Assembly (NCBI GenBank): GCA_009823505.1
Contig: VZQC01011955.1
Span: 1,673,722 to 1,737,721 of the forward strand
DNA length: 64,000 nt
Origin: Rhizomys pruinosus
Taxonomy: Eukaryota > Chordata > Mammalia > Rodentia > Spalacidae
Direction of reading: 5' to 3'
Of the stretch, positions 19,717 through 30,734 are shown in pieces; within the stretch, counting starts at the first letter, position 1; each line of letters opens with the position of its first letter. The notes beneath the pieces are model-generated. The model did not search any database. It had not been told where the DNA came from and saw only the letters and a program-made list of their open reading frames with translations. The translations under genes were made by a program, and so were the position numbers.

Positions 19717-21228
19717 AATTCCATTTGGTTTTTCCATTTATTTTTCCTAAGAGGCCTTGTTGATATCTTTGCAAGAGGATCTTTCATAGCTAGAATTTCA
19801 CAAAAGTGGATCATCATCAAATCCACCGTTACTTATTTTACTAGAACCACTGTATACATGATTCATTGTAAGTGTAGACTTCAAAAGAAACTTGGGAAGA
19901 AAGCATCTTCATTTGATGTGTTAACAAGTATTCTGTGAACAGGAGAAGCTCTGTTGGACAGAAGCTCATGGTAGTGGAATGGCCACCATTAAGCCACTAC
20001 AAGGAATTTGTAGTTCCTTTTCACTAGAAATTTAAAGTGATAGCCTCCTTCCCTATATTTCTTTGGATTATCTTGGCCTTGGTAATATGAGGAAAAGTAA
20101 GTTTTAGGTCAGAATTATCTCCCAACTCTTAACCATTTTCAAATTCCCCTGTAAAATAACTTGAACGGCTGATAATGCCATTTGTATGACTGTTCCCTTG
20201 ATCTAACAGCTCATATTAGCTTGAACTGTCCTAAGGAAGACTACCCAGGATGAAGGTACCTTTGAACATCTGTCTTCATGTTTCTCTTTTCTTTGTTGTT
20301 CTTCTCTGTGTGCAGCTATACTCTCAGACTTACTGTCAGGTTCACCTACCATGTTTTGTTGTTTTATTTCCTACTGTGTTAGTGGAACCCACAATAACTA
20401 GTCAACAAGAAACATGCCTTTGTATTTTTAATATTTTCTTATAGTTTGGTGTCAGAAGATCTGAATGTTTTTACTTTCAACAGAGTTATAAGAACTTTTT
20501 ATACTTCAGTATTTTCTGACAGTTCCATTTCTCCTTTAAATCCTCTGTTAAGTTCAGATCTGGACTCAGATTTCTTGTTACCTCTCTAAATCAACCAAAG
20601 TTTTGTCTTTGTATATTACTAAGCAAACAGTGAAAACCTCTGTTCCTAATTAGTGATTTCATTTATTCAGGCAAATGTATGCCTGGTTCAGAGCTAGTCT
20701 GTCATAAATAAATGTTGCAAATGACATCATTACCTTCTAAAACAGTAGATTTGATAAGCTCTACAAGGTGTCTTACAGGACTTCATACTTGTTTTCACCC
20801 TGCTTGTAGCTCTTTTTCCTGTATTTTGCAGAAAACTTCTCCTGTTCCTTCTAGAGACACCTCAGTTTCTGGAATATAACTAGTAGGAAGAGATAACATA
20901 GGGTCTGATATTAGGGATGGCTGGGTAAGGCTGTCTTGCACTGACAACTGTAGGTATGTTCTTACCCAGACTGAGTTACCTCTGCTACAGATGCCAATAA
21001 GGATGGAAAGCTGCTTGGGCAGCTCTTATACCCTCTATTCTAATTCGAACCCCTTACTTTGGGAGAACTTAATTCTGAGGTTGTAGATTCAGATAAAGCA
21101 CTTTAGGTGTAAGCTCTGAGGTAAAACTTACCATATCCTCATAGTACACTCATGTCTGTTTTTTACTTTCTAGGAATTGGTCTTCAGCTTTAAATGCCTA
21201 GAAGGTATTTCTCAGAATCCTGCAACAT
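19717..21228. other. 1.5-kb SINE-free intronic stretch
   Basis: The longest repeat-poor stretch of the upstream intron. No exon, RNA gene or repeat recognised on either strand. The ATAAATAAATGTTGCAAATG part near 20706 is faintly MIR-like. Function, if any, cannot be read from the sequence. Confidence 0.6.
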
Positions 21229-21512
21229 CTTTTTTTTTTTTTTTTTTTTTTTTTGGTCTTGTGAGACGGGGTCTCCCTATAGCATCTCAGGCTGGCCTTG
21301 AACTCACAGAGATTGCCTGCCTGGCGTCGTGCCTCTTCGTCTGATCCTGCCTCCTGCCTCCTGCCTCCGCCTCCTCCTCCTGCCTCCGGCCGCTGCCTCC
21401 CTGCCTCCCTGCCTCCCTGCCTCCCTGCCTCCCTGCCTCCCTGCCTCCCTGCCTCCCTGCCTCAGCCTAAGCCTCAGTGCTGGGATTAAAGACTTGCACT
21501 ACCATGCCCAAG
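21229..21512 (-). repeat. B1 SINE containing an expanded 8-bp minisatellite
   Basis: Antisense B1 with a T26 tail. Its CTGCCTCTGCCTCC part has expanded into CCTGCCTC-type units, first irregular (21330-21395), then about nine regular CTGCCTCC copies (to 21462), before the normal B1 head resumes. Confidence 0.9.
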
Positions 21513-21547
21513 ACAGCATCTTTATTTTTTTCTTTTTTTTTTTTTCT

Positions 21548-21762
21548 GTATTATTTTTTTATGTGTATGAGTGTACTGTCTGCATGTAGGTTGGTACACC
21601 CATGTTATGCAATGCTGCTGCGGAGGTCAGAAGAGGGTTTGGATTCCCCTGGAACTGGAGTTAAAGATGGTTCTTAGCTGTTGTGTGGGTGCTGGGAATC
21701 GAACCTGGGTCCTCTGCAAGAGCAGTCAGTGCTCTTAACCGCTGAGCCATTTCTCCAGTCCC
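21548..21762 (-). repeat. B2 SINE
   Basis: Shorter subfamily; a small extra GCT lies in the CAATGCTGCTGCGGAGG part. Confidence 0.94.
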
Positions 21763-21879
21763 GGACATCTTAAATGTATATTTCTTCCATACCACTTAAG
21801 ATTTGACCCTCAAATGACAATATTCCTTTTGTGGTGGGCTGTTGTTGCTGCTTTCCAGTGGCTGCCTGTAATTTCTTTT

Positions 21880-22087
21880 TTTTTTAATATTTTATTTTTA
21901 TTCTTGTGTTTGAGTGTTCTGTGGCAACATGTGTATGCAATGACCTATAGAGGCCATAATAGGGTGTCAGATCCCCTGGAACTGGTGTTAAAGACAGTTG
22001 TTAGCTGCTATGTGGGCCCTGGGAATAAACTGGGGTCCTCGGAAGAACAGCAAGTGTTCTTAACTGCTGAGCCATCTCTTCAGTTCC
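21880..22087 (-). repeat. B2 SINE, diverged
   Basis: Antisense B2 lacking part of the GTGCACCCATGT segment. Confidence 0.9.
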
Positions 22088-22097
22088 CCTCTATATT

Positions 22098-22190
22098 TTC
22101 TTAATCCTTCAAACAATTGTGCAAAATAGGCGTCATTATTATCCTTACTTTTTTCTTTGTTATTATCCTTATTTTAGAAGGAAAACCAAG
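22098..22190 (+). repeat. MIR-like SINE fragment
   Basis: TTAATCCTTCAAACAATTGT, then TTATTATCCTTATTTTAGAA, resemble the MIR core. A small internal duplication of the TTATTATCCTTA part is present. Confidence 0.6.
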
Positions 22191-22312
22191 TCTTAGTAAT
22201 ACTTTTCTAGACTGTAACAAAAATCCTCTAAAAATCCTTCTGCTTGAATTTCTTGTATCTTCAAGCCATCCAGTTACCTTTGTAAAACACAGATGTAGTG
22301 GCACTGCTTTCT

Positions 22313-22533
22313 TTTTTCTTTTTTTATTTATTATTTTTTATGTGAGTGTACTGTCTGCATGTGGGTTGGTGCACCCGTGTTGTGCAATGCCACAGAGGTC
22401 AGAAGAGGGTGTCAGATTCCCCTGGAACTGGAATTAAAGATGGTTCTTAGCTGCCATGTGGGTGCTGGGGATCGAACCTGGGTGCTCTGTAAGAGCAGTA
22501 GGTGCTCTTAACCGCTGAGCGTCTCTCCAGCCC
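22313..22533 (-). repeat. B2 SINE
   Basis: Shorter subfamily. CTGCTTTCTT flanks it at about 22303 and 22534. Confidence 0.94.
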
Positions 22534-23430
22534 CTGCTTTCTTCTTAATCTGTGCTTTGTTCCAGTAGTTTGCTTGTTAAGTTCTGGAAAAATCCTGGCA
22601 CTCTGGTATACCATTTATAATATTTGAGGTTTTCATCCAATTCCTACTCATACTCATATGTACTCTGTATGACTTAGATAATGTTATTTATCAACATCAA
22701 TGGTAATAACTAACACTCATCCATTTTGTTTGTGTTCCATGGAAGATGTTAGGGATTCTTAGATAAATAATCAGAATACCTATCAGTGAACCTAAGAATT
22801 TAGTGGCAAGTAATAATTATTTTACATTATTAATTCATAACAGGAGTAAGGTTATGAAAACCGGGAGTTGGATTGACTGGGACAGGAATCGTTCCATCTG
22901 TGTATCCTATTTTTTCTATTTTGAATGACCTTTGCTTGCTTGCTTGCTTTCTCTTTTTTTCTCAGTATACTCATTGATTCTTAAGCCAGATGGTGGATGA
23001 GTAGGTGGATGGATGGGTGATCAGGCATAAAAAAATCTGTCATTCGACTGTCAAGGAAGGTGTAGCCTGGCTGCAAATATTCAAAGTCACTTGCATTTTG
23101 TGTGTGAGACCTTTTTAAGCAAAGAAAAGTATTAAGCACCAAAAGTAACACTGTCGGGTATATACTTATTTCTAGAATGTAACTATATTTCTCCTCTCTG
23201 GACATCTTCTCTTCATGCATGGAGTAAAAAAAAAAAAAACAGACACAAGCACCTGGAAGCCACCATGCCTTTGAATTTGGATGACTAAGCCTTTCATGCC
23301 TTTCCTTAAACTCCCAGTCTCTCCCAGTGTAAAGTAGGGATGAGAGATTGCATATTTTTTGACAGAGTTAAAGGTGTTCCATTTATGTGAAGAAGAATGG
23401 TGGGGTCCTAGTGAGTATTAAATAAAGGAC
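22534..23430. other. About 0.9 kb of intron, nothing recognised
   Basis: Includes a short (TTGC)n run near 22930 and an A12 at about 23228. The 79-codon minus-strand open frame at 22981-23220 is not recognisable as a protein. Confidence 0.55.
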
Positions 23431-23678
23431 ATCATAATTTTTTTTTAAATTTTATTTCTGTATGTGTATGAATGTACTGTCTGCATGCAAGTTTGTGTAC
23501 CCGTGTCATGCAATGCCGCGGAGGTCAGAAGAGGGTCTCGGATTCCCCTGGAACTGGAGTTCTCCTGAAATTGGAGTTTCAGACGGTTCTCCGCTGCCAT
23601 GTGGGTGCTGGGGATCGAACTCGGGTCCTCTGTAAGAGCAGTCGGCGCTCTTAACCGCTAGGCCATCTCTCCAGCCCC
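23431..23678 (-). repeat. B2 SINE, young
   Basis: Longer subfamily. GGACATCATAATTTTT on both sides (23418 and 23678). Confidence 0.95.
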
Positions 23679-23697
23679 GGACATCATAATTTTTAAA

Positions 23698-23850
23698 AAA
23701 ATTATTTTTATGTGTATGAGTATATTGCCTGTATGCATGTAAGGGTACCCATAACAGTTACAGCACCTCCATGTGGGTGCTGGGAATCAAACCGAAGTCC
23801 TCTGCAAGAAGAGCCAGTGCTCTTAACTGCTGAGCCATAGCTTCAGCCCC
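23698..23850 (-). repeat. B2 SINE, old, internally deleted
   Basis: The segment holding GGTCAGAAGAGGGTG is missing; the ends are recognisable. Confidence 0.87.
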
Positions 23851-23856
23851 TATTTT

Positions 23857-23977
23857 TTTCCCCTCTCCGAGACAGGGTCTCACTATGTAGACCAGGCTGA
23901 CTCCAAACGTTCACTGATATGCCTTCCTCTCCCTCCTGAGTGCTGGGATTAAAGACAAGTACTACCATGCCTGGCCT
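23857..23977 (-). repeat. B1 SINE, internally deleted
   Basis: GAGACAGGGTCTCACTATGT joins the tail part to the middle with loss of about 25 bases. Confidence 0.87.
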
Positions 23978-24045
23978 GTGATTATTTTAATCATAACGTA
24001 CATATATCTCTTCAGTCTTTCTGATTCTGTATGAAACTGATCACA

Positions 24046-24157
24046 GCAGGGCATGGAATCATACCTGTAATCCCAGCATTTAAGAGGATGAAGCAGGAAG
24101 ATTGTAAGTTTCGAACAGGCTGGGCTACTTAACAAGACTTTCTTCAAAAACTAAACA
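24046..24157 (+). repeat. B1-type SINE, old
   Basis: GCAGGGCATGGAATCATACC and TGTAATCCCAGCATTTAAG are the recognisable parts. Confidence 0.7.
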
Positions 24158-24327
24158 GGTGGGTGGCGCACACCTTTAGTCCCAGCACTTGGGAGGCAGA
24201 GGCAGGCAGATCTCTTGTGGGTTCAAGACCAGCCTGCTCTACAGAGCGAACTCCAGGCTAGCTGGGACTAAAGGGAGACCCTGTCTCAAAAGACCAAAAA
24301 TAAATAAATAAATAAATAAATAAATAC
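24158..24327 (+). repeat. B1 SINE with (AAAT)n tail
   Basis: GGTGGGTGGCGCACACC start; about seven AAAT units in the tail. Confidence 0.92.
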
Positions 24328-24575
24328 GTTAATAAATAGATTAAGATTATAACTTTTACTTGTAAAATTTATACATACACATGTAAGCAAGAATTATAAG
24401 AAAGAAAAATTACTTTTTTATTTTCAATTCATTATTTAATAAGTGTATATACTCGTAGAGTACAATATTGCATTTCAGAACATACATGTATAGTATCAAA
24501 TTGGTGCTACTGTAGTGAGGACATTAGAATTATTCCCTATACCCAGCTATAACTTGTACCTGGTTTTTGTTTTTG

Positions 24576-24811
24576 TTTTTTTTTTAATATTTTATTTATT
24601 TATGTGTATGAATGTACTGTCTTGCATGTAGGTCTGTGCACCCATGTCGTGCAATGCTGCGGAGGTCAGAAGAGGGTGTCAGACTCCCCTGGAACTGGAG
24701 TTCTCCTGGAATTGGAGTTACAGACGGTTCTCAACCGCCATGTGGGTGCTGGGGATCGAACCCAGGTCCTCTGTAAGAGCAGTCAGTGCTCTTAGCCACT
24801 AGGTCATCTCT
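24576..24811 (-). repeat. B2 SINE, young, lacking its first bases
   Basis: Longer subfamily. Ends at AGGTCATCTCT, where a B1 fragment is joined. Confidence 0.93.
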
Positions 24812-24905
24812 GATGTAGACTAGGCTGGCCTTGAACTCACAGAGATCCACTTGCCTCTGACTCTCGGGTGCTGGGATCAAAGGCATACGCCACCACACTT
24901 TGGTC
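24812..24905 (-). repeat. B1 SINE, 5' part only
   Basis: Begins inside B1 at GTAGACTAGGCTGGCC; the 3' half is absent. Confidence 0.87.
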
Positions 24906-24912
24906 ATTCTTT

Positions 24913-25015
24913 GTGTTTTTTGAAACATAGTTTTGTTATGTACCTTTGGCTGGCCTAGTACTTGCTTAAGTCACTCAGGCTGTCCTCAAACAGTATGCAC
25001 TCCATGCCTGGGTTA
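24913..25015 (-). repeat. B1-like SINE, old
   Basis: TTTTTTGAAACATAGTTTTG and GGCTGTCCTCAAAC suggest a decayed antisense copy. Confidence 0.5.
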
Positions 25016-25039
25016 ATTTGTTCTTTAAAGCTAAATATC

Positions 25040-25540
25040 TTTTTGTTTATATACCATATTTTCTTTATCCACTTATCTGTTGATGGTCATCTAGGCTGAT
25101 TGCATATTTTGGATACTGTGAATTATGCTTCTATAAACATTATTTTGGTTCTTTTGTATTTAAGACTTTTATTATGGCCTAAAATGTGGTCTGTTTTAGA
25201 GAAACTTCCCTGGGCTGCTAAGAATGTGTATTCTATAGCTGTTGGGTAGATGATTATTTTGTAGATGTCTGCTAAGTCCATTTTATCTATGGTGCAGATT
25301 AGCTTTCAAGTTTCTTTGTTGGATTTTAGTCTGGATGACCTACCTGTTCTTTATGTCCATTAGTTTTTGTCTTGGGAAATTGGGTGCTCCAACATTCAAT
25401 GTATGTGTATTTGTAGTGGTTACATCTTGGTGGATTATTTCCTTTATTAATATGTAGCGTGCTAATATGTCGTAGGCTTCTTTATCTTTTCTAATTTTAG
25501 CTTAAAGTCTACTTTATCAGGTGAAAGAATAGCTATTCTG
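25040..25540 (-). mobile_element. Old LINE-1/HAL1 remnant, 3' end and endonuclease region
   Basis: Complement of the L1 3' pattern at TTTCTTTATCCACTTATCTG and, from 25160, complement of the ORF2 endonuclease segment (TGTATTCTATAGCTGTTGGG, GTAGATGTCTGCTAAG). The reverse transcriptase part is missing, so it is an internally deleted L1 or a HAL1-type element. No open frame remains. It continues at 25736 and 26700. Confidence 0.7.
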
Positions 25541-25582
25541 GCTTGGTTGGCTGGCTGGTTGGTTGGTTGGTTGGTTGGTTTT
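25541..25582. repeat. (TTGG)n microsatellite
   Basis: About ten TTGG/CTGG units at the junction of LINE and B1. Confidence 0.92.
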
Positions 25583-25727
25583 GGTCTTTTTTGAGATAGG
25601 GTCTCCCTGCAGCCCTAGCTGTCCCGGAGCTATCTATGTAGACTAGACTGGCCTTTAACTCACAGAGATCTTCCTGCCTCTACCTCTTGTGCTGAAATTA
25701 AAGGCTTGCACCACCATGCCCAGCTTG
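25583..25727 (-). repeat. B1 SINE inside the LINE
   Basis: Antisense B1, moderately diverged, ending CACCACCATGCCCAGCT. Confidence 0.92.
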
Positions 25728-25735
25728 GTATGTTG

Positions 25736-26160
25736 ACATCTTAAATTTTCAGTCTTCATGTGTCTGCCAATGAGTTGTGTTTCTAGGAGACAGAAGGTAG
25801 TTGTCGTTTTTTGTTTTTTGTTTTTTAAATCTAGTCACTAGTCTTGTGTCTTTTAATTGGAGAACTACTAAGACCACTTGTATTGAGGGTTTTTATCAAA
25901 AGAATATAGTTTCTTTTTCTCCTTTATTTGTATTGGGGATTTTCTGTCTCACTAAATTGAATGAGTTCTAGTGTGCCTTTGTTCATCTATTCCTCTTAGA
26001 AATTTCTTTCTTGTGTTCATATGATTGAGACAGTCTCTTCCTTGTTTATGATCCCTTTAAGTATTTTTTGCCTTGCTGACTTGGAAGTCATGAGTTTTTT
26101 GAGTTTGCGCTTCTCTTGAAATAGGTTTTATTTCTCCATCAATTTTAAAGAATAGCTTAA
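25736..26160 (-). mobile_element. Old LINE-1/HAL1 remnant, middle
   Basis: Continuation of the - strand LINE: CAATGAGTTGTGTTTCTAGG and TCTTGTGTCTTTTAATTGGA fit an L1 body on the complement. Fully decayed. Confidence 0.55.
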
Positions 26161-26232
26161 ACTGGGTATTGTGGCTCACACCTTTAATCCCAGTACTTTG
26201 GAGGCAGCAGGAGGCTTTCTGTGAGTTAAGAA
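26161..26232 (+). repeat. B1 SINE, 5' half
   Basis: CTGGGTATTGTGGCTCACAC start; cut at GTGAGTTAAG. Confidence 0.85.
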
Positions 26233-26240
26233 AGATGAGA

Positions 26241-26460
26241 GGGGCTGGATAGATGGCCTAGCAGTTAAGAGCACCGACTGCTCTTGCAGAGGACCCGGGT
26301 TCAATCCCCAGCACCCACATGGAGGCTGAGAACTGTCCGTAACTCCAATTCCGGGAGAACTCCAGTTCCAGGGGAATCCGACGCCCTCTTTTGACCTCAG
26401 CAGCATTGCATGACACGGGTGCACAAACCTACATGCAGACAGTACATTCACACATATTAA

Positions 26461-26496
<36 letters not shown>

Positions 26497-26511
26497 AATA
26501 ATTTTTAAGAA
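26241..26511 (+). repeat. B2 SINE, young, with (AAAT)n tail
   Basis: Longer subfamily; about ten AAAT units in the tail. GAAAGATGAGA at 26230-26240 and 26512-26522. Confidence 0.95.
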
Positions 26512-26581
26512 GAAAGATGAGAGATAACTTTGCTGGATATTCCTTTGTTGTTGTTTGTCTGAGTTTGGGTTTGGGTTTGGG

Positions 26582-26688
26582 TTTGGTTTTTTGAGACAGG
26601 GTCTCTCTGTAACCCCAACTGGCCTGTAACTCACAGTGATCTGCCTCCCTCTGCTGGAATTAAAGTTGTATACTGCCACACCTGGCCA
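26582..26688 (-). repeat. B1 SINE, internally deleted
   Basis: A GTTTGG run forms its tail; the middle (GTAGACCAGGCTGG) is lost. Confidence 0.87.
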
Positions 26689-26699
26689 GATATTGTATC

Positions 26700-27480
26700 T
26701 CAATTAGCAGTTACTTTCCAGACTTATTCCATGCTTTCCTAGCTTTTAGGATTTCCATTGAGTCCTGTAATGCTATTCTGAAGTGTTTCCGTTTGTGAGA
26801 TGGCATTTCTTCTTACTACCCCCTTCCTCAAAACAGGTCACTACTCCCATTTTTTTCTTTTTTTGAAATGCTTTTAGATTATATTTTTATTTTATATGAT
26901 TCTTATTAATATTGTTGCTTTGTTTTGTGGGTTTGGTCTCTTGACTAAAAGGATCACAGAAAGGTTATTCTGCCCCATCTCTTTCTGATTGTAAATGTCT
27001 CTTGTGCTTGGATTGCCATTTCTTTCCCTAGATTAGGTTTTCTGTGCCTTTAGTTTTTATTTCAGCTATTTTTTCCTACTCCATGGATTCTTCTGCTTGT
27101 TCTGTTAATCATATCCCAGAGTTGTAACTTGCAGCCACGCCTATTTTTCTTTTTTTATTCATGCTTTTATTGAAGACTCAATCTTGTTTTCCATCCCCGA
27201 TATCCTTTCTTCTGTTTAATCTAGTCTATTGGTGATGCTTTTCCACCTTGTTTTATTTGATTCATTAAATTGTTGTTGTTTTTTATTTCCAACATTTTTC
27301 TTGTTTTGGTTTTATGTTGGTTTTTTTCTTCAAAACTTGTACTTCTTGCAGGTGTTTCCATCTATATTGCTGACTTTTTTTCCCAGATCCTGGGTTTATT
27401 TCCATACTTCATTTATCTGCTTCTTGTTTCCTTTTGAAATCAGGTTTTTTTCCAAAAAAGCTTTATTTTCATGTGCAAGT
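26700..27480 (-). mobile_element. Old LINE-1/HAL1 remnant, ORF1-side region
   Basis: Complement of L1 ORF1-type sequence: TCTAGTCTATTGGTGATGCT, TTTTATTTGATTCATTAAAT, then TTCCAACATTTTTCTTG. Stops in all frames. With 25040-26160 it forms one - strand element of about 1.7 kb excluding insertions. Confidence 0.65.
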
Positions 27481-27499
27481 GGTTTGCTTGTTTGTGTGT

Positions 27500-27645
27500 G
27501 CAGCGGGAGGGGGAGCTGTTTGACCACACAAACATGCCTAGAGCCTGCAGAAGCCAGAAGAAGAAGGTCAGAACCTCCAAAAGTAGAGTTTCAGGCAGTT
27601 GTGAGCTACCATGGGTGCTGGGAACTAAACTTGCCTTTTGAATGT
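27500..27645 (-). repeat. B2/B3-type SINE, diverged
   Basis: GCCTGCAGAAGCCAGAAGAA and TGTGAGCTACCATGGGTGCT; the 5' end is missing. Confidence 0.6.
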
Positions 27646-27944
27646 GTCTCCAAAAAAGATGAGCCTGCTAGAGGAATTTAGAAAGCTATAACTTTTGAAC
27701 TAATGTCTCTGGAGAAGCAGATAACCTTTATGCAGTACAAAACATTAAAAATCCCAGTGTCATAGAATATTTATCATAGTAACAACTCAGTAAGGGCAAA
27801 TTATGTTCCAGTAAGCCTATTTACTAAGGCAGGGAAATTAGAATCATAAAATTGGAAAGAGCCTTCAAGTTTATTTTAACCAACCAAAATAGTGAATTAT
27901 AAATCCATAGAATGAAGGAGAGAAAAGCTTGGAAATCAAATATA
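27646..27944. other. Intronic sequence, possible ancient repeat
   Basis: AGAATCATAAAATTGGAAAG recalls an old mammalian repeat, but I cannot place it. Confidence 0.4.
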
Positions 27945-28169
27945 GGGGAATCATATATATAAGGGATTAAAGTCCAAAATAAAGAACTCTAAAACCTCAA
28001 CAAAAGACGACAAACAATGCAAGCACAAGAACCTGGAAGTTTTTCTTCAGAGAAGATCTATGAATGGGTAAATAGAAACGAGATGGGCAACATTAGTAAA
28101 TATTAGGGAAATGTAAACCTAAATCAGCGAGTTATCTTTTCACCGATTTCACTCATTCACTGAGATGGC

Positions 28170-28213
<44 letters not shown>
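28170..28213. repeat. (CA)n microsatellite
   Basis: About 21 CA units inside the LINE fragment. Confidence 0.96.
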
Positions 28214-28215
<2 letters not shown>

Positions 28216-28300
28216 GGTGGGGGTGGATGTAGAGAATTCAACTCAGTACACAGGTGTTTGAAATACAAAATAATGTATCCACTCAAACTTTCAAAAAATA

Positions 28301-28478
28301 TGCCGGGCATGGTGGCGCACTCCTTTAATCCTAGCACTCTGGAGGCAGAGGCAGGCGGATCTTTGTGAGTTCAAGGCCAACCTGGTCTACAGAGCGAGTT
28401 CCAGGACAGCTGGGGCCACAGGGAGACCCTGTCTTGAAAAAGAACAAAAAACAAAACAAAACAAAAAAACAAAAAATA
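28301..28478 (+). repeat. B1 SINE inside the LINE
   Basis: Complete, with an (AAAAC)n-rich tail. Confidence 0.93.
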
Positions 28479-28601
28479 ATTTAAGACATGTACCATATGA
28501 TCTAGCAATTTGACTCTTCCAAAAGTTGGCTCCTCAGTTCCCAAAGTCAAAGATAGTGAGATGGGTAACAAGCCAGACAAAGTATTAAAAAGTTCACTTG
28601 T

Positions 28602-28839
28602 GGGGGCTGGAGAGATGGCCTAGCGGTTAAGAGCACCGACCACTCTTGCAGAGGACCCGGGTTCGATCCCCAGCACCCACATGGCGGCCAAGAACCGTCT
28701 GAAACTCCTATTCCAGGAGAACTCCAGGTCCAGGGGAATCTGACACCCTCTTCTGACCTCCGTGGCATTGCACAACACAGGTGCACAGACTTGCATGCAG
28801 ACAGTACATTCATACACATACAGAAATAAAATAAAATAA
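28602..28839 (+). repeat. B2 SINE, young, first of three in a row
   Basis: Longer subfamily; AGTTCACTTGT at 28591-28601 and 28840-28850. Confidence 0.95.
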
Positions 28840-28852
28840 AGTTCACTTGTAT

Positions 28853-29075
28853 GGGCTGGAGAGATGGCTCAGCAGTTAAGAGCACTGACTGCTCTTGCAG
28901 AGGACCCAGGATCGATCACCGGCACCCACATGGCGGCTAAAAACCTTCTCTAACTCCAGTTCCAGGGGAATCCGACACCCTCTTACCTCTGCGGCATTGC
29001 ATGACATAGGTGCACCAACCTACATGCAGACAGTGCATTCATACACATAAAAAATAAGTAAAAATTAAAAAAAAA
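28853..29075 (+). repeat. B2 SINE, second of three
   Basis: Shorter subfamily; AGTTTACTTGTA follows its A-tail, so it used the same target as the first. Confidence 0.94.
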
Positions 29076-29102
29076 GTTTACTTGTAAAAAATGATCACTG
29101 AA

Positions 29103-29324
29103 AACCAGAAAGATGGCTCAGCAGTTAACAGCACTGGTTGTTCTTGCAGAAGACCCAGATTTAGTTCCTAGCACCTATGTGGCGACTAACAACCATCCTT
29201 AATTCCAGTTCTAGGGGAATCCAATGCCCTCTTCTAGACATTGTGAGCATTATACACACATGGTGCACTTAAATACACATGCAGGCAAAACACTCATACA
29301 TATAAAATTAAAAAAAAATTTTAA
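29103..29324 (+). repeat. B2 SINE, third and oldest
   Basis: Many substitutions (CCAGAAAGATGGCTCAGCAG start); 3' end worn. Confidence 0.9.
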
Positions 29325-29427
29325 GGCAAGGTTTTATAGTTGACTCTGCTTTTTTTCTATTGTTTATGTCTGTGCATAAAATGTATTCAAGTATAGAACT
29401 GAAGGCTTGTTTTAAAAAAAAAAAAAG

Positions 29428-29596
29428 CCAGGCCTGGTGGTGCGCATCTTTAATCCCAGCACTCAGGAGGCAGGCAGGCATATCTCTGTGAGTTCAAGGC
29501 CAGCCTGGTCTACATAGTGAGTTGCAGGTCAGTTGGAGCTACAGGGAAGATCCTGTCTCAATAAAACCCCTCTCCAATAATAAAAATAAATTAAAA
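29428..29596 (+). repeat. B1 SINE
   Basis: GCCAGGCCTGGTGGTGCGC start; preceded by an A13 run and followed by an A-rich tail. Confidence 0.9.
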
Positions 29597-29624
29597 AGAA
29601 ATGAAGTAGCCTATTACTTTCACA

Positions 29625-29750
29625 AATTATTGACCTCTTAGTCTCATCATTTAAAAGTTATTAGAAGAATGAAATGAGATAATACATGTTAAAGCTTTAA
29701 GACTAGTCTGATGGAGTAAATTCTTGTTAAATGTGAGTTGTTACATTAGA
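29625..29750 (+). repeat. MIR SINE, 3' part
   Basis: GAATGAAATGAGATAATACA is the characteristic MIR segment. Confidence 0.65.
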
Positions 29751-29848
29751 TAAAACATAGTTGGGGTAGTAGGTTACAGTAAGTGTTTTCTTTTAGCTTC
29801 AGCCCCCCTTCCCCCCTCAGGGAGGGAGGGTTCCATTCTTTTCAAACA

Positions 29849-30086
29849 ATTTTTTTTTATTTATTTTTGTATGTGTATGAATGTACTGTCTGCATACAGG
29901 TTTGTGCACCCGTGTCATGCAATGCCACGGAGGTCAGAAGAGGGTGTCAGATTCCCCTGGAACTGGAGTTTTCCTGGAATTGGAGTTACAGATGGTTCTC
30001 AGCTGCCATGTGGGTGCTGGGATCGAACCTGGGTCCTCTGCAAGAGCAGTTGGTGCACTTAACCGCTAGGCTATCTCTCCAGCCCC
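29849..30086 (-). repeat. B2 SINE, young
   Basis: Longer subfamily; preceded by a C/G-rich patch (29800-29830). Confidence 0.95.
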
Positions 30087-30458
30087 TCTTTTTAAACTTT
30101 ATATCTAGCTAGTCTGAAAGTTTGAGTTTGGGGCTCTACAGTGACCATTCCTTCTGCTTTGTCAGATCTGGGTTATACATGTTCTGACATCCTGTTTGTA
30201 ATTCCTTTTTCATCCTTAAGCATCTTGATTTAAGTGATGTTAAATATATTGGCTTAAATTTGACAAGAGTAACGTTTTCTATAGTGTTGCATTTCTCTTT
30301 CATTATGAATTATTTTCCATACTCCTATTTGCTTCACATTCCTATGCTTCTGTTTCTTCTCATAACCAGACTAAAGGAAAACATGTTTAAAATCCAAAGT
30401 CCAAGTGACCCTTTCTTTCTCTGTGGACTAACTTTACTATAGAAATAACTCCCTGATG
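30087..30458. other. Intronic sequence, nothing recognised
   Basis: A 60-codon open frame at 30260-30442 is not exon-like. Confidence 0.55.
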
Positions 30459-30718
30459 GGCTGGAGAGATGGCCTAGTGGTTAAGAGCGCCGACTGCTCT
30501 TACAGAGGACCCGGGTTCGATCCCCAGCACCCACATGGCGGCTGAGAACCGTCTGAAGCTCCAATTCCAGGAGAACTCCAGTTCCAGGGGAATCCGAGAC
30601 CCTCTTCTGACCTCCGCGGCGTTGCACGACACGGGTGCACAGACTTGCATGCAGACAGTACATTCATACACATACAGAAGTAAATAAAATAAAATAAAAA
30701 TAAAAAAAATAATTTAAA
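30459..30718 (+). repeat. B2 SINE, young
   Basis: Longer subfamily; target duplication AGAAATAACTCCCTG at 30441-30455 and about 30719-30733. Confidence 0.95.
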
Positions 30719-30734
30719 AGAAATAACTCCCTGG

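Larger units (their letters stand above)
27945..28590 (+). mobile_element. Old LINE-1 ORF2 C-terminal fragment, interrupted
   Basis: ATAAGGGATTAAAGTCCAAA, TTAGGGAAATGTAAACCTAA, GGATGTAGAGAATTC and ACCATATGATCTAGCAATTT are in the order of the ORF2 C-terminal part of old L1. A (CA)n tract and a B1 are inserted; the frame is destroyed. Confidence 0.7.

Noticed and set aside
26565..26588. Telomere-like TTTGGG repeats
   Set aside because: Only about four units, not TTAGGG, and located in the tail of an antisense B1.
30474..30671. Many 60-150 codon open frames with phrases such as GCWGSNPGPLQEQ or CLHVGLCTRVVQCRGGQKR across the window
   Set aside because: These are the antisense reading frames of B2 copies. 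They recur wherever a B2 occurs and have no gene context.
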